Of a stretch of 64,000 nt of DNA, positions 42,517 to 51,705 are shown piece by piece; position 1 is the first letter of the stretch, and each line of letters starts with the position of its first letter. Both the position numbers and the translations under genes were made by a program. The notes under the pieces were generated by a model. That model was not told the DNA's origin and did not search any database. It was given only the letters and a program-made list of their open reading frames with translations. This DNA comes from an uncultured cyanobacterium (lineage in GTDB: Bacteria; Cyanobacteriota; Cyanobacteriia; Cyanobacteriales; Nostocaceae), in the NCBI GenBank assembly GCA_903903925.1, contig CAIVAU010000017.1, positions 1 through 64,000 of the forward strand, given 5' to 3'.

Positions 42517-45465
42517 ATGATGTCCCAAAAAACACCTTTAAACCAGTTGGCAAGTGATCTCTTATCGGCAACACATCCCACATTCATCCTAGTGGATGGA
42601 CACTCCCTTGCTTTTCGTTCGTACTACGCCTTTGCTAAAGGACGAGACGGTGGACTGAGGACAAAGACAGGGACTCCTACCAGCGTGTGTTTTGGCTTTC
42701 TTAAGTCCCTGCTAGAGGTGATGACAACCCAACAGCCACAAGCAATGGCGATCGCCTTTGATTTGGGTTTACCAACCTTTCGTCATGAAGCTGACGACAC
42801 CTACAAAGCTGACCGTCCTGAAACACCAGAAGACTTTGTTCCCGACTTAAAAAATCTGCACGAGTTACTCTCCGCCTTAAATTTAAAAATTTTTACCGCC
42901 CCAGGTTATGAAGCAGACGATGTGTTGGCAACCTTAGCACAAAAAGCTACGGCTGCTGGGTATAAAGTCAAAATTGTCACGGGCGATCGCGATTTATTTC
43001 AACTCATCGACCTAGAAAAAGAAATTAGTGTTCTGTACTTGAGTCAAGACGCGCTGAAGCGTTCCTCCACAACCACCGTCACCGAGTTTGGACCAGAACA
43101 AGTTAAAGAAAAGCTAGGTATTTCCCCCTCCCAAGTTGTGGATTACAAAGCCCTTTGCGGCGATAAATCAGACAATATTCCTGGTGTCAGAGGAATTGGA
43201 GAAAAAACAGCGGTGCAGCTGCTAAACTCCTACGGTTCTCTTGAGAAAATCTATGCTAACTTGGGCGAAATTAAAGTAGCAACTCAGAAAAAACTTGAGG
43301 CTGGGAAACAAGACGCCGAAAAGTCTCGCTACTTGGCAAATTTAGTACTTGATGTCCCGCTAGAAGTTGATTTAGAAGATTGTAAATTAACAGGCTTCGA
43401 CACCAGCACCCTCATACCCAATTTAGAAAAGCTAGAATTCAAGTTTTTTCTAGGCAAAATCAACGAACTCCAACAACAGTTTGGGGGTAAAGTTGATCCA
43501 AATCAAGAAGCCGAAACAGCGGCATCAATGAGTAGAGAAGATAATGATTTGTGGTTTTTCTCCGCTGCAGAAACAGCAGAATCTCAACAGCAACCAGCTT
43601 CGATGATTGAACCACGCATCATTAACACAGAAACAAAACTCACTGATTTGGTGAACCAACTGCAAAAATTCACCAACCCAGAAATCCCCGTTGCTTGGGA
43701 CACTGAAACGACCGATTTAGAACCACGAGATGCTGCTTTAGTGGGAATAGGCTGTTGCTGGGGAACGAAACCAGAGGAAGTTGCTTATATTCCCCTCGGA
43801 CATAAAATCGGAGATAATTTGAATTTGGAGGTGGCACTACAACTACTACGCCCAATTCTAGAAAGTAGTGAATATCCTAAGGTTTTCCAAAATGCCAAGT
43901 TTGACCGCTTGGTTCTGCGTTGTCAAGGAATTAAGCTTGCAGGAGTCGTGTTTGACCCAATGCTAGCAAGTTACATCTTGAATCCAGAAGGTAATAATCA
44001 TAATTTAAGTAGCTTATCTCAGCGTTACTTGGGTCTAACAGCGCAAAGTTATACTGAGTTAGTTCCTAAAGGCAAAACCATCGCCGACTTAGACATTCCC
44101 GCTGTCGCCAATTACTGTGGGATGGATGTCTACACGGCATTTCAACTTGTACCAAAACTACGTGAGGAACTACAACAAATTCCAGTTTTGTACAAGTTAC
44201 TGCTGGAAGTAGAACAGCCGCTAGAACCTGTTTTAGCCCAGATGGAATATACAGGCGTCCGGATAAATACAGGTTATTTGCAAGAACTTTCGCAGCATTT
44301 AGAAACCGAGTTAGCTAAGTTTGAACAGCAGGTTTATGAAATTGCAGGAGAAAAGTTTAATTTGGGTTCTCCTAAACAATTGAGCCAGATCTTATTTGAA
44401 AAATTGGGGTTAAGTGTTAAGTACTCCCGTAAAATCCAAACGGGTTATTCTACAGACGCAGGAACACTAGAAAGGCTGCAAGAAGTTGATACAACAGGTA
44501 TAGTTGATGCCATTATTGAGTATCGCACTCTATCTAAATTGAAGTCAACCTATGTTGATGCATTACCAGAATTGGTGCGTCAAGATACGCAGCGGATACA
44601 CACCGATTTTAACCAAACGGTGACATCCACTGGTAGGTTATCTTCTTCTAATCCAAATTTGCAAAATATTCCCATTCGGACTGCTTTTAGCCGCAAAATT
44701 CGGCAAGCATTTTTGCCAGAACCAGGTTGGTTGATGGTCGCTGCTGATTACTCACAAATCGAGTTGCGGATTTTGGCTCATTTGAGTCAAGAACCAGTTT
44801 TAGTTGAAGCGTACCAGAAAAATGAGGATATTCACACTGTTACGGCGAGGCTGATTTTTGAGAAGGAAGATGTGACATCAGACGAACGTCGGTTGGCGAA
44901 GACTATTAATTTTGGTGTGATTTATGGCATGGGTTCTCTGAGATTTTCGCGTTCAACAGGTGTAGATAAAGTTAACGCTAACGAGTTTATCAAGCGATTT
45001 AACCAACGCTATGTTAAACTTTTTGAGTATTTAGAGGGAGTTAAAAAGCAGGCGATCGCTCAAGGATATGTTGAAACTATTCTTGGTCGTCGTCGATATT
45101 TTAATTTTACAAGTAACCCAATTAGAAATCTTAAAGACAGCAACCCAGAAGATATTGACCTGAGTAAGTTAAAGAATTTAGGTGCTTACGATGCGGGTTT
45201 ACTACGATCTGCTGCTAATGCACCAATTCAAGGTTCTAGTGCCGATATTATCAAAATTGCTATGGTACGGCTGCATAAGGTTTTGCAAAGTTACCAGGCG
45301 CGTTTGTTGTTGCAAGTTCACGATGAATTGGTATTGGAAGTTCCCCGGAATGAATGGGAAGAATTACAGCTGCAAATTAAGTCTGTGATGGAAAGTGCTG
45401 TATCGTTAAGTGTGCCATTGGTCGTAGATGTACGTGCAGGGGAGAATTGGATGGAGACAAAGTAG
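42517..45465 (+). CDS. polA: DNA polymerase I
   Basis: A 982-residue three-domain polymerase. Residues about 20-320 are the 5'-3' exonuclease (ILVDGHSLAFRSYYAF, YEADDVLATLA, KALCGDKSDNIPGVRGIGEK). Residues about 385-580 are the proofreading domain with VAWDTETTDLEP, where both acidic residues are kept, so proofreading appears active. The polymerase domain has DYSQIELRILAHLS (motif A), KTINFGVIYGMG (motif B) and LLLQVHDELVLEVP (motif C). It replaces RNA primers and fills repair gaps. It begins with MMSQKTPLNQ; the second ATG could also be used. The gene stands alone. Confidence 0.97.
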   Translation: MMSQKTPLNQLASDLLSATHPTFILVDGHSLAFRSYYAFAKGRDGGLRTKTGTPTSVCFGFLKSLLEVMTTQQPQAMAIAFDLGLPTFRHEADDTYKADRPETPEDFVPDLKNLHELLSALNLKIFTAPGYEADDVLATLAQKATAAGYKVKIVTGDRDLFQLIDLEKEISVLYLSQDALKRSSTTTVTEFGPEQVKEKLGISPSQVVDYKALCGDKSDNIPGVRGIGEKTAVQLLNSYGSLEKIYANLGEIKVATQKKLEAGKQDAEKSRYLANLVLDVPLEVDLEDCKLTGFDTSTLIPNLEKLEFKFFLGKINELQQQFGGKVDPNQEAETAASMSREDNDLWFFSAAETAESQQQPASMIEPRIINTETKLTDLVNQLQKFTNPEIPVAWDTETTDLEPRDAALVGIGCCWGTKPEEVAYIPLGHKIGDNLNLEVALQLLRPILESSEYPKVFQNAKFDRLVLRCQGIKLAGVVFDPMLASYILNPEGNNHNLSSLSQRYLGLTAQSYTELVPKGKTIADLDIPAVANYCGMDVYTAFQLVPKLREELQQIPVLYKLLLEVEQPLEPVLAQMEYTGVRINTGYLQELSQHLETELAKFEQQVYEIAGEKFNLGSPKQLSQILFEKLGLSVKYSRKIQTGYSTDAGTLERLQEVDTTGIVDAIIEYRTLSKLKSTYVDALPELVRQDTQRIHTDFNQTVTSTGRLSSSNPNLQNIPIRTAFSRKIRQAFLPEPGWLMVAADYSQIELRILAHLSQEPVLVEAYQKNEDIHTVTARLIFEKEDVTSDERRLAKTINFGVIYGMGSLRFSRSTGVDKVNANEFIKRFNQRYVKLFEYLEGVKKQAIAQGYVETILGRRRYFNFTSNPIRNLKDSNPEDIDLSKLKNLGAYDAGLLRSAANAPIQGSSADIIKIAMVRLHKVLQSYQARLLLQVHDELVLEVPRNEWEELQLQIKSVMESAVSLSVPLVVDVRAGENWMETK

Positions 45466-45786
45466 ATGCACTTGAGGGAAGTAGGGAATATTATTGTGTT
45501 GTTGGCGGTTGAAAAGTAATTTATTGAACCACAGAGGCGCAGAGAACACAGAGAGTCGAAAAATTCTAGTATTTTCGGACATCCTAATGGAAACCAAGTA
45601 CACAAATTGTGAGGAGGCAAACGTATCTTAGTTAGACTTTACTAGCTTGGCTGATTTGCATAAATCTCTCTAAATCAGATCTCTGTGTCCTCTGCGCCTC
45701 TGCGGTTAATTAGATAGGTAATCTAAAAGGCGGTTCGGGAGTAAGCTGCATTAACTGACAGTAACTGCCCTGTTACTTGTGCATTG
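45466..45786. other. Intergenic region with repeat copies
   Basis: Contains the short inverted repeat AACCACAGAGGCGCAGAGAA at 45527-45546 and, 115 bases on, copy B of the 73-bp dispersed repeat. No gene is seen. Confidence 0.6.
45661..45733 (+). repeat. Dispersed 73-bp repeat, copy B
   Basis: Nearly identical to 12590-12662, including CCTCTGCGCCTCTGCGGTTA and ATTAGATAGGTAATCTAAA. An inverted shorter relative lies at 45527-45555. Confidence 0.75.
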
Positions 45787-46383
45787 CTAAACTGATTTCA
45801 CATAAAAATTATATTTGTGTTTGTCTGTTTCATCCTCCAAATTCACATACTGTGTAGTTGATAAAGGTGGAAAAAAGTATGGTTGGAATTGACTCAAGCT
45901 TTCACAAGTTTCCAACGGAAAAGGTTTTCTTTCTGGGACATCATCCCACCCGATGATTAGTACACCATTGTTGCGTAAGCAAAGAAAGCATCCGGCAAAT
46001 GCTTCTTCAACATCTTTCTTGTCATTCAATCCCCACCCAAAAACTCCATTGCAGATGATGACGTCAAAATAATTTTCTTTAAAATGAAGATTTAAATCAC
46101 TCATGGAGCCAATGATGTGCTTTTTAGCTCCATAGATTTTTTTCATTGGATTGAGATCAATTGTCCAATATTCTTTTTGTCTAAACCATTTTTCATAGTG
46201 CTTTGTGTAAGAACCACATCCGACAAATAGCACTTTCGCAAATTCTTCATGATTGACAAAATAAGGAATAATTTTCTGCTCAAATATATAGCGGTCATGA
46301 TTAATTATGGGCATCTCCCAGCCCATAATTGTATGGCTCACTACTTTTAAGCCTCTCATAATCATGTTTGTATTGCTCAACAT
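45787..46383 (-). CDS. Class I SAM-dependent methyltransferase-like protein
   Basis: A 198-residue protein with a Rossmann-like core: KVLFVGCGSYTKHYEKWF is a variant motif I (GCGxY), YWTIDLNPMKK ends the second strand with the acidic SAM ligand, and YFDVIICNGVFGWGLNDKK and NNGVLIIGWDD follow. The C-terminal part is short. The substrate is unknown. The gene is AT-rich, resembling the glycan cluster at 6-10 kb, and has no functional neighbours. The true start may be internal to the first 25 residues (ATG 46362 or 46314), since the core begins near residue 48. Confidence 0.8.
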   Translation of the reverse strand: MLSNTNMIMRGLKVVSHTIMGWEMPIINHDRYIFEQKIIPYFVNHEEFAKVLFVGCGSYTKHYEKWFRQKEYWTIDLNPMKKIYGAKKHIIGSMSDLNLHFKENYFDVIICNGVFGWGLNDKKDVEEAFAGCFLCLRNNGVLIIGWDDVPERKPFPLETCESLSQFQPYFFPPLSTTQYVNLEDETDKHKYNFYVKSV

Positions 46384-46566
46384 ATTTGTACTTGGTGATA
46401 ACGTTATTTAGGCTTAATATGGTGAGAATTCTAATAGAGAACAGTTAAAATAAAGTAAAGAAAACAATAAGCTTCCCCTCACCTGTGGCGATCGCCCGTG
46501 AGGCAAAAGGGGAAATATTAGAATTTCCCCTTCCCCGAACCGGATTGAAACTGGTGGGCTTCTGCC

Positions 46567-46938
46567 TTAAATTTCTGTGAGGGCGTGTCTTTTCAGTTCG
46601 TCTAGAGAAACGACTTCTAAAGCTCTAGGATGGGTTGCTGAGAGGACAACAGGTGGGGCAAAACCAGCATCGAGAGCTTCTTTCCAGCGAGAAGCACACA
46701 AACACCAGCGATCGCCAGGTTTCAAACCAGGAAAATTAAATTCCGGGACAGGAGTGCTGAGGTCGTTCCCCTGGGATTTCGTGAACTCAAGGAATTCTGC
46801 TGTCACTTGGGCGCAAACAACGTGCGACCCAAAATCCTGACCACCTGTACGACAGAATCCATCGCGGTAGTAACCAGTCATAGGATTTGTGCAGCAAGGC
46901 TCTAGTTCTCCGTTTAGTACGTTTCTAGCTTCTGTCAT
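46567..46938 (-). CDS. DUF2237-family protein
   Basis: A 123-residue protein of the DUF2237 family. The signature CCTNPMTGYYRDGFCRTG and GSHVVCAQVTAEFLEFTKSQ is present, with PGLKPGDRWCLCASRWKEAL near the middle; the conserved Cys residues (CC, C in FCRTG, C in VVCAQV, CLC) suggest metal binding or redox. No function is established for this family to my knowledge. ATG 46938 (MTEARNVLNGELEP) is preferred over an in-frame start at 46995. It follows ridA by 38 bases on the same strand. Confidence 0.85.
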   Translation of the reverse strand: MTEARNVLNGELEPCCTNPMTGYYRDGFCRTGGQDFGSHVVCAQVTAEFLEFTKSQGNDLSTPVPEFNFPGLKPGDRWCLCASRWKEALDAGFAPPVVLSATHPRALEVVSLDELKRHALTEI

Positions 46939-46976
46939 GTCAATTCCTTTTTGTCTCGGTTCGTAGCTTTTGTAGT

Positions 46977-47366
46977 TCAAAGTACCGCGATACAATCAAT
47001 TTCCACCAACACATCTTTAGGTAGACGAGATACCTCAACACACGCACGTGCAGGGGCTGTATCTTCAGGGAAATATCTCGCATAAACCAAATTCATCGCA
47101 GCAAAATCATTCATATTTGCCAAGAACACTGATGTTTTCACGACATCCTGAAACATCGCCCCGGCTTCTTTGAGAATCGCTTCTAGATTCGCCATGACTT
47201 GTTCTGTCTGCTTCGTCACATCTCCTTCACCAACAATCACCCCCGTGCTGGGGTTAAGCGGAATTTGTCCAGCCACGAAAATCATTTGACCAGATGCGGC
47301 GATCGCTTGATTATACGGTCCCACTGGTGCAGGTGCCCTCTCCGTACGAATAACCTTTCTACTCAC
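46977..47366 (-). CDS. ridA: RidA-family enamine/imine deaminase
   Basis: A 129-residue RidA. Visible motifs are [20 protein letters not shown] near the start, [16 protein letters not shown], and [20 protein letters not shown], with the Arg that binds the substrate carboxylate. RidA removes reactive 2-aminoacrylate and other imines formed by PLP enzymes. Start GTG 47366 has a proper ribosome-binding site (AAAGGAGAGACAC), better than the upstream ATG 47408. It is followed by the DUF2237 gene and preceded by a Nudix gene, all minus strand. Confidence 0.9.
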   Translation of the reverse strand: MSRKVIRTERAPAPVGPYNQAIAASGQMIFVAGQIPLNPSTGVIVGEGDVTKQTEQVMANLEAILKEAGAMFQDVVKTSVFLANMNDFAAMNLVYARYFPEDTAPARACVEVSRLPKDVLVEIDCIAVL

Positions 47367-47424
47367 GTGTCTCTCCTTTAATTCTGTGGGGTGGGCCGAA
47401 AAGCCCATCGGCTTTATGGTCCAA

Positions 47425-47862
47425 TTAATTCAACCGGGGACGTATCCCATAATGCCGATACCGCCAATAATCTCGCAAAATCTGATCGTGGTCAAAACAT
47501 AATTTACTAGGCAGATGCCAAGACTCAAAAATTCCTATACCTTTAGCATCGTCCCCAGCGAGTGGTTCACCCGTTGCTATTGCTAAAAACACAATGCTAA
47601 GAGTGTGCTGACGTGGATCACGATTGGGATCAGAATATACTTGGAATTGTTCAAGCAACTCCACTCGCAAACCCGTTTCTTCCAAAGCTTCACGCCGCGC
47701 CGCCACCTCCACAGATTCCCCATAATCCACAAAACCACCAGGAATAGCCCAACCTAAAGGTAGATTATGTCGCTCAATTAACACTATTGGTCGATGAGGA
47801 CGATCAACCAATTCAATGATGATATCAACTGTAGGAACAGGATTCCGATAACTCATAGTCAT
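47425..47862 (-). CDS. Nudix hydrolase
   Basis: A 145-residue Nudix protein. The Nudix box is [20 protein letters not shown] followed by ETGL, matching GX5EX7REUXEEXGU and holding the metal-binding glutamates. The nucleoside diphosphate substrate is unknown; ADP-ribose or oxidised nucleotides are typical. It begins [18 protein letters not shown]; the second Met (47856) is also possible. The gene is next to ridA and divergent from malQ, with 134 bases between. Confidence 0.9.
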   Translation of the reverse strand: MTMSYRNPVPTVDIIIELVDRPHRPIVLIERHNLPLGWAIPGGFVDYGESVEVAARREALEETGLRVELLEQFQVYSDPNRDPRQHTLSIVFLAIATGEPLAGDDAKGIGIFESWHLPSKLCFDHDQILRDYWRYRHYGIRPRLN

Positions 47863-47996
47863 TTGTAAATGATTCGTAGTGAGTAGTTAGCAGAATAACT
47901 ACCCAACTAACTACTAACTACTAACCACTAACACTTCTCGTTCCTGTTCTATGATAAATTCGATTGCATTGTTTCCTCCTATAGTTGAAACTATTT

Positions 47997-49505
47997 ATGC
48001 CTTTTCCAAGATCAAGCGGTGTTTTACTGCATCCCACCTCCTTTCCCAGTCGATTTGGTATCGGGGATTTAGGCTTAGCAGCCTATCGCTTCATTGATTT
48101 TCTCAGAGAGAGTTCTCAGCAATACTGGCAAGTCCTACCTTTAGGTCCAACTGGGTTTGGCAATTCTCCTTATTCTTCGTTTTCAGCCATGGCTGGAAAT
48201 CCTCTGTTAATTAGCCCGGAAAAACTGCAGGAGCAGGGTTTGCTAGCTGATGAAGACTACGCTCATTTGCCAGCATTTCCGACTGAAAAGGTGGATTTTG
48301 ATCTCGTGGTGCAAACCAAATTGCCCTTGCTAAAAAAAGCCTGCGAGAACTTTAAAGCTAATGCCACACCTTTAGAGAAAACTGAATTTGATGGTTTTTG
48401 TGACAGCAAAGCCTATTGGCTAGATGATTTTTCCCTATTTATGGCGCTGAAAGAAGTTCATGGCGGTATAAGCTGGTATCTCTGGGAGCCAAAATTTGCT
48501 AAGCGCGAACCGGAAGCAATTGACCAGGCACGGCGAGATCTGACAAATGAGATTTTCTATCACAAATTCGTCCAATTTGAGTTTTTCCGCCAATGGTCGC
48601 AAATCAAGACCTATGCCAATATGAGCGGTATTCAAATTATTGGCGATATTCCCATCTACGTAGCTCACGATAGTGCCGACGTTTGGTCAAATCCCCACAG
48701 CTTTTGCCTAGATGAAGAGACAGGGGAAGCAGCACTGATGGCGGGAGTCCCACCAGATTACTTTAGTGCCACTGGTCAATTGTGGGGAAACCCTGTTTAT
48801 AATTGGAAGCAATTGCAGGATCAAGACTTTAAGTGGTGGATTGGGCGCTTTGAAGCAATGCTGGATTATATAGATGTGATCCGCATTGATCACTTCCGTG
48901 GGTTTGAAACTTACTGGGCTGTGAAAAAAGGCGAACAAACAGCCGTCCATGGAGAGTGGATTAAAGCCCCTGGTGAACAGTTGTTTGAGGCGATCAAGCA
49001 GCAACTAGGAAAACTACCCGTGATGGCAGAGGATTTAGGAGACATTACACCTGAAGTAGAGGCTTTGCGAGACAAGTTTGAATTTCCTGGAATGAAAATT
49101 TTGCAGTTTGCCTTCAATTCTGATGCTGCTAATCCGTTTTTACCCTTCAATTATGAGCGCAATTTCATTGTTTACACTGGGACACATGACAATGACACCA
49201 CTTTAGGCTGGTTCAATCAAGCGTCCGACTACGAAAAGCAACGCGTTTTGCTTTATTTGGGTTGTATCAGTCCCGAAGGTATCCACTGGGATTTTATCCG
49301 CCTGGCTTTGAGCTCTGTCGCTAATCAGGCAATCTTTCCGCTGCAAGATATTCTGGGATTAGATACTCAGGCGCGGATGAATTTTCCCAGTATTGCTGCA
49401 GGCAACTGGGGTTGGCGCTATCAAGCAGATGCTTTGACCAAGGAATTGAGCGATCGCCTGAAGGACCTTACCACACTTTATGGTCGTTCTCCTCAACAAA
49501 AGTGA
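47997..49505 (+). CDS. malQ: 4-alpha-glucanotransferase (GH77)
   Basis: A 502-residue amylomaltase/disproportionating enzyme that transfers maltosyl segments between alpha-1,4-glucans during glycogen breakdown. Motifs: SGVLLHPTSFPSRFGIGDLG at the N-terminus, GFGNSPYSSFSAMAGNPLLI, IIGDIPIYVAHDSADVWS, DVIRIDHFRGFETYW (catalytic Asp nucleophile in RIDHFRG), MAEDLGDITPEV (acid/base Glu) and VYTGTHDNDTT (third Asp). Length is normal. ATG 47997 is chosen over the TTG 47985. It is followed by a STRR array. Confidence 0.95.
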   Translation: MPFPRSSGVLLHPTSFPSRFGIGDLGLAAYRFIDFLRESSQQYWQVLPLGPTGFGNSPYSSFSAMAGNPLLISPEKLQEQGLLADEDYAHLPAFPTEKVDFDLVVQTKLPLLKKACENFKANATPLEKTEFDGFCDSKAYWLDDFSLFMALKEVHGGISWYLWEPKFAKREPEAIDQARRDLTNEIFYHKFVQFEFFRQWSQIKTYANMSGIQIIGDIPIYVAHDSADVWSNPHSFCLDEETGEAALMAGVPPDYFSATGQLWGNPVYNWKQLQDQDFKWWIGRFEAMLDYIDVIRIDHFRGFETYWAVKKGEQTAVHGEWIKAPGEQLFEAIKQQLGKLPVMAEDLGDITPEVEALRDKFEFPGMKILQFAFNSDAANPFLPFNYERNFIVYTGTHDNDTTLGWFNQASDYEKQRVLLYLGCISPEGIHWDFIRLALSSVANQAIFPLQDILGLDTQARMNFPSIAAGNWGWRYQADALTKELSDRLKDLTTLYGRSPQQK

Positions 49506-49530
49506 GGGCATTGGGCAGGGGGCATTAGCT

Positions 49531-49627
49531 CCCCTGCTCCCTGCTCCCTGCTCCCTGCTCCCTGCTCCCTGCCCCCTGCTCCCTGCCCCCTGCTCCCTGC
49601 CCCCTGCTCCCTGCTCCCTGCTCCCTC
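49531..49627 (+). repeat. STRR heptanucleotide array (GCTCCCT)n
   Basis: About 13 units of GCTCCCT with some GCCCCCT variants, lying between malQ and the RodZ-like gene. The complementary array (GGGAGCA)n is at 55294-55418 in opposite orientation. STRR arrays of this kind are typical of heterocyst-forming cyanobacteria. Confidence 0.9.
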
Positions 49628-50440
49628 TTAAGGGTTCGTATTAGCGGCGATCGTGACTTCTTTCACTTTCCCTGGTTCTCCCATTTGCTTGGCTTGCTTC
49701 TTATTGACACTTACTAAGACGCCACCAGCATTGCGAGCTTTTACTGTCAATTGTTCTTGAGCTTTCCAAATCCGGTGAGTTCCTTCTGGTAGCTCACCTT
49801 CATACTGGATTGTACCGTCAGCCACCACCCGAATCCAAGACTTTTCTTTTAAGGTGACACCAATCTGAACCTTCTGGGTATCTTCGGCACTGTCAAGGAT
49901 GTATTTGTCAAGTTGAAGGTCTTGGGCTTTTGGCTTTTGTATTGCTTTTGATTGTAATAAAGATGCTCTTTGCTGCAATTGCTGGCTTTGACCACTACTT
50001 ACTTGCCAAGTCGCACTATTCAATAACTGAGACAAGCCACTGACAGAGCAGACAATTAAAAATATGTAAAGTACATAAAGATGAAAGGGACGTAATTGAC
50101 CTAATGACGAATTTCTCCAACCAGGGGTGAGGTTTACCCGATTTGAGCCAATGGGAAAGCCCGTGGAAAATTCTGCTCCATTAAAACCTAGTGCGTCAGC
50201 GAATTGCCGAATCAGACCCTGAACATAGATTGGTTCTGGCAGTTCTTTTAAATTACCTTCTTCAATTGCCTGTAGTAATCGCCGGGGGATGTTGGTTGCT
50301 ATCACCATTTCTTCTAGGGATAAACCCTGTTCTAAGCGAGAGGTCCAAAGTTGAGCACCCATTTCTACTAATTTTTCAGATCGTTGTTGCTCTAAAGAAG
50401 GAGTTGGCTCAGGCTTATCCTTCTGAATTTGCCACATCAT
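49628..50440 (-). CDS. RodZ-like protein: helix-turn-helix, one membrane helix, DUF4115
   Basis: A 270-residue protein with a cytosolic Cro-like HTH (SLEEMVIATNIPRRLLQAIE, then EPIYVQGLIRQFADALG), a single membrane helix at about residues 122-142 (FHLYVLYIFLIVCSVSGL) and a C-terminal periplasmic domain with LKEKSWIRVVADGTIQYEGE and the DUF4115 pattern. This is the architecture of RodZ, which links MreB to the elongation machinery and shapes the cell. Whether it is the principal RodZ is not certain. The stop codon touches the STRR array. It precedes, on the same strand, nothing obvious, and follows the pseudouridine synthase by 15 bases. Confidence 0.85.
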   Translation of the reverse strand: MMWQIQKDKPEPTPSLEQQRSEKLVEMGAQLWTSRLEQGLSLEEMVIATNIPRRLLQAIEEGNLKELPEPIYVQGLIRQFADALGFNGAEFSTGFPIGSNRVNLTPGWRNSSLGQLRPFHLYVLYIFLIVCSVSGLSQLLNSATWQVSSGQSQQLQQRASLLQSKAIQKPKAQDLQLDKYILDSAEDTQKVQIGVTLKEKSWIRVVADGTIQYEGELPEGTHRIWKAQEQLTVKARNAGGVLVSVNKKQAKQMGEPGKVKEVTIAANTNP

Positions 50441-50455
50441 GTTTTGTTACACTCC

Positions 50456-51229
50456 TTACATAGCTGAGTTTCTAAACTGAATCTGTTTGATTTGCTTTCG
50501 TAAAAAGCGAATTTCACTCTCCCTTAGGTGACGATAGTCACCTTCAGGTAAATAGCCCCCTCTGGGAACTTGTAATTGAATTGGACCTATTGCGGTACGA
50601 TGCAGCTTGATCACTACGTATCCCAAAACTTCGGCGACACGGCGAATCTGGCGATTTCTTCCCTCCAGTAAAATTATTTCTAAACAGCTTGAAGAAGTAA
50701 ACCTTTTTATGATTTTCACTTGCGCTGGTCGTGTTTTTCTACCCTCTATTACCACACCCTGACGCCACATTTGCAGCGCTGCTTCAGAAGGATGTCCTTT
50801 TACCAAAACTTGATACGTCTTAGGAACATTGTGGCGTGGATGGGTTAGCCCAAAAGTTAGGTCTCCATCGTTTGTCAGTAATAATGCTCCTGTAGAGTCT
50901 GCATCTAAACGCCCTACTGGATAAATACCTTGATCCAAGCGTAATTCTTTTGGAAGTAGATCTAGGACAGTCGGTCTTCCTTGGGGGTCATCGCAAGTGG
51001 AAACAACTCCCGGTGGTTTATGCAGTAAAAGATATATTAAAGCTGGGCGCTGCGCGATGGATACGGGCTGACCATCAACTGTGATTTGATCTTTGTGGGG
51101 ATCGACTTTTTGACCCAAATGCGCCAACACACCATTAATCCGCACACGCCCCAGCCTAATCATTTCTTCAGCTTGACGACGTGAAGCAATACCCAATTGA
51201 GCAAGAATTTTTTGTAATCGCGCCTCCAT
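50456..51229 (-). CDS. rluB: Pseudouridine synthase, RsuA/RluB family
   Basis: A 257-residue enzyme. Residues about 1-50 form an S4 RNA-binding domain (RLQKILAQLGIASRRQAEEM). The catalytic core has GRLDADSTGALLLTNDGDLT, whose Asp in RLDADS is the nucleophile, and LLEGRNRQIRRVAEVLG near the end is the family C-terminal motif. It isomerises uridine to pseudouridine in 23S or 16S rRNA; 23S (RluB-type) is favoured, but RsuA cannot be excluded. ATG 51229 (MEARLQKILAQL) is preferred over the longer frame to 51265. The RodZ-like gene follows. Confidence 0.92.
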   Translation of the reverse strand: MEARLQKILAQLGIASRRQAEEMIRLGRVRINGVLAHLGQKVDPHKDQITVDGQPVSIAQRPALIYLLLHKPPGVVSTCDDPQGRPTVLDLLPKELRLDQGIYPVGRLDADSTGALLLTNDGDLTFGLTHPRHNVPKTYQVLVKGHPSEAALQMWRQGVVIEGRKTRPAQVKIIKRFTSSSCLEIILLEGRNRQIRRVAEVLGYVVIKLHRTAIGPIQLQVPRGGYLPEGDYRHLRESEIRFLRKQIKQIQFRNSAM

Positions 51230-51705
51230 GTGTAAATCATTTAATGCTTGTTTAACTTTAATCAATAAATAATATTTACATTTTTTGGTTATGAACCACT
51301 AATGCTACAGTTAAAACTTGTTTCTTTGCTTGTCAGTACCCATAAATAGAGTGGTTGAATGCCAGAAAAAAATTCAAGCTCCAGAAGTTCAAACAAGATC
51401 AGGATAGTTACGAATATACTAAAAACGGCACTAAAGCTGAACATGCCGTTTATCAAGAGCTCCATCTGACACAAATCCAACTGGTCGCAGAAAATATCCA
51501 AGAGTTAACTTTGATCCCAGGAAGGCTGGAGTGTCGCGGGCAGATTAACGTCAACCCCTAATGATTAAAAATAAAAAACTCAACTTGCCAATTCTTTATT
51601 TCTAATTATATAAGAAGCGGAGGCAATGGGGGAAGTGTAGGAGGTGTAGGAGATGTAGGAGGTAAAGAATATTACTCCCCTCTCTCCCCTCTGTCCCTCT
51701 CGCGA
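51230..51705. other. Intergenic region with a short G-rich array
   Basis: Contains a GTAGGAGGT-type array at about 51628-51661, similar in kind to that at 31000. A 68-codon plus-strand frame (51355-51561) has no recognisable family and a TTG start. No RNA gene is seen. Confidence 0.45.

Noticed and set aside
46528-46556. Sequence ending CCGGATTGAAAC like a CRISPR repeat end
   Set aside because: Only one copy is present and no spacers or cas genes are seen, so there is no array.
51355-51561. 68-codon frame on the plus strand
   Set aside because: TTG start, no recognisable family, no ribosome site; looks like chance.
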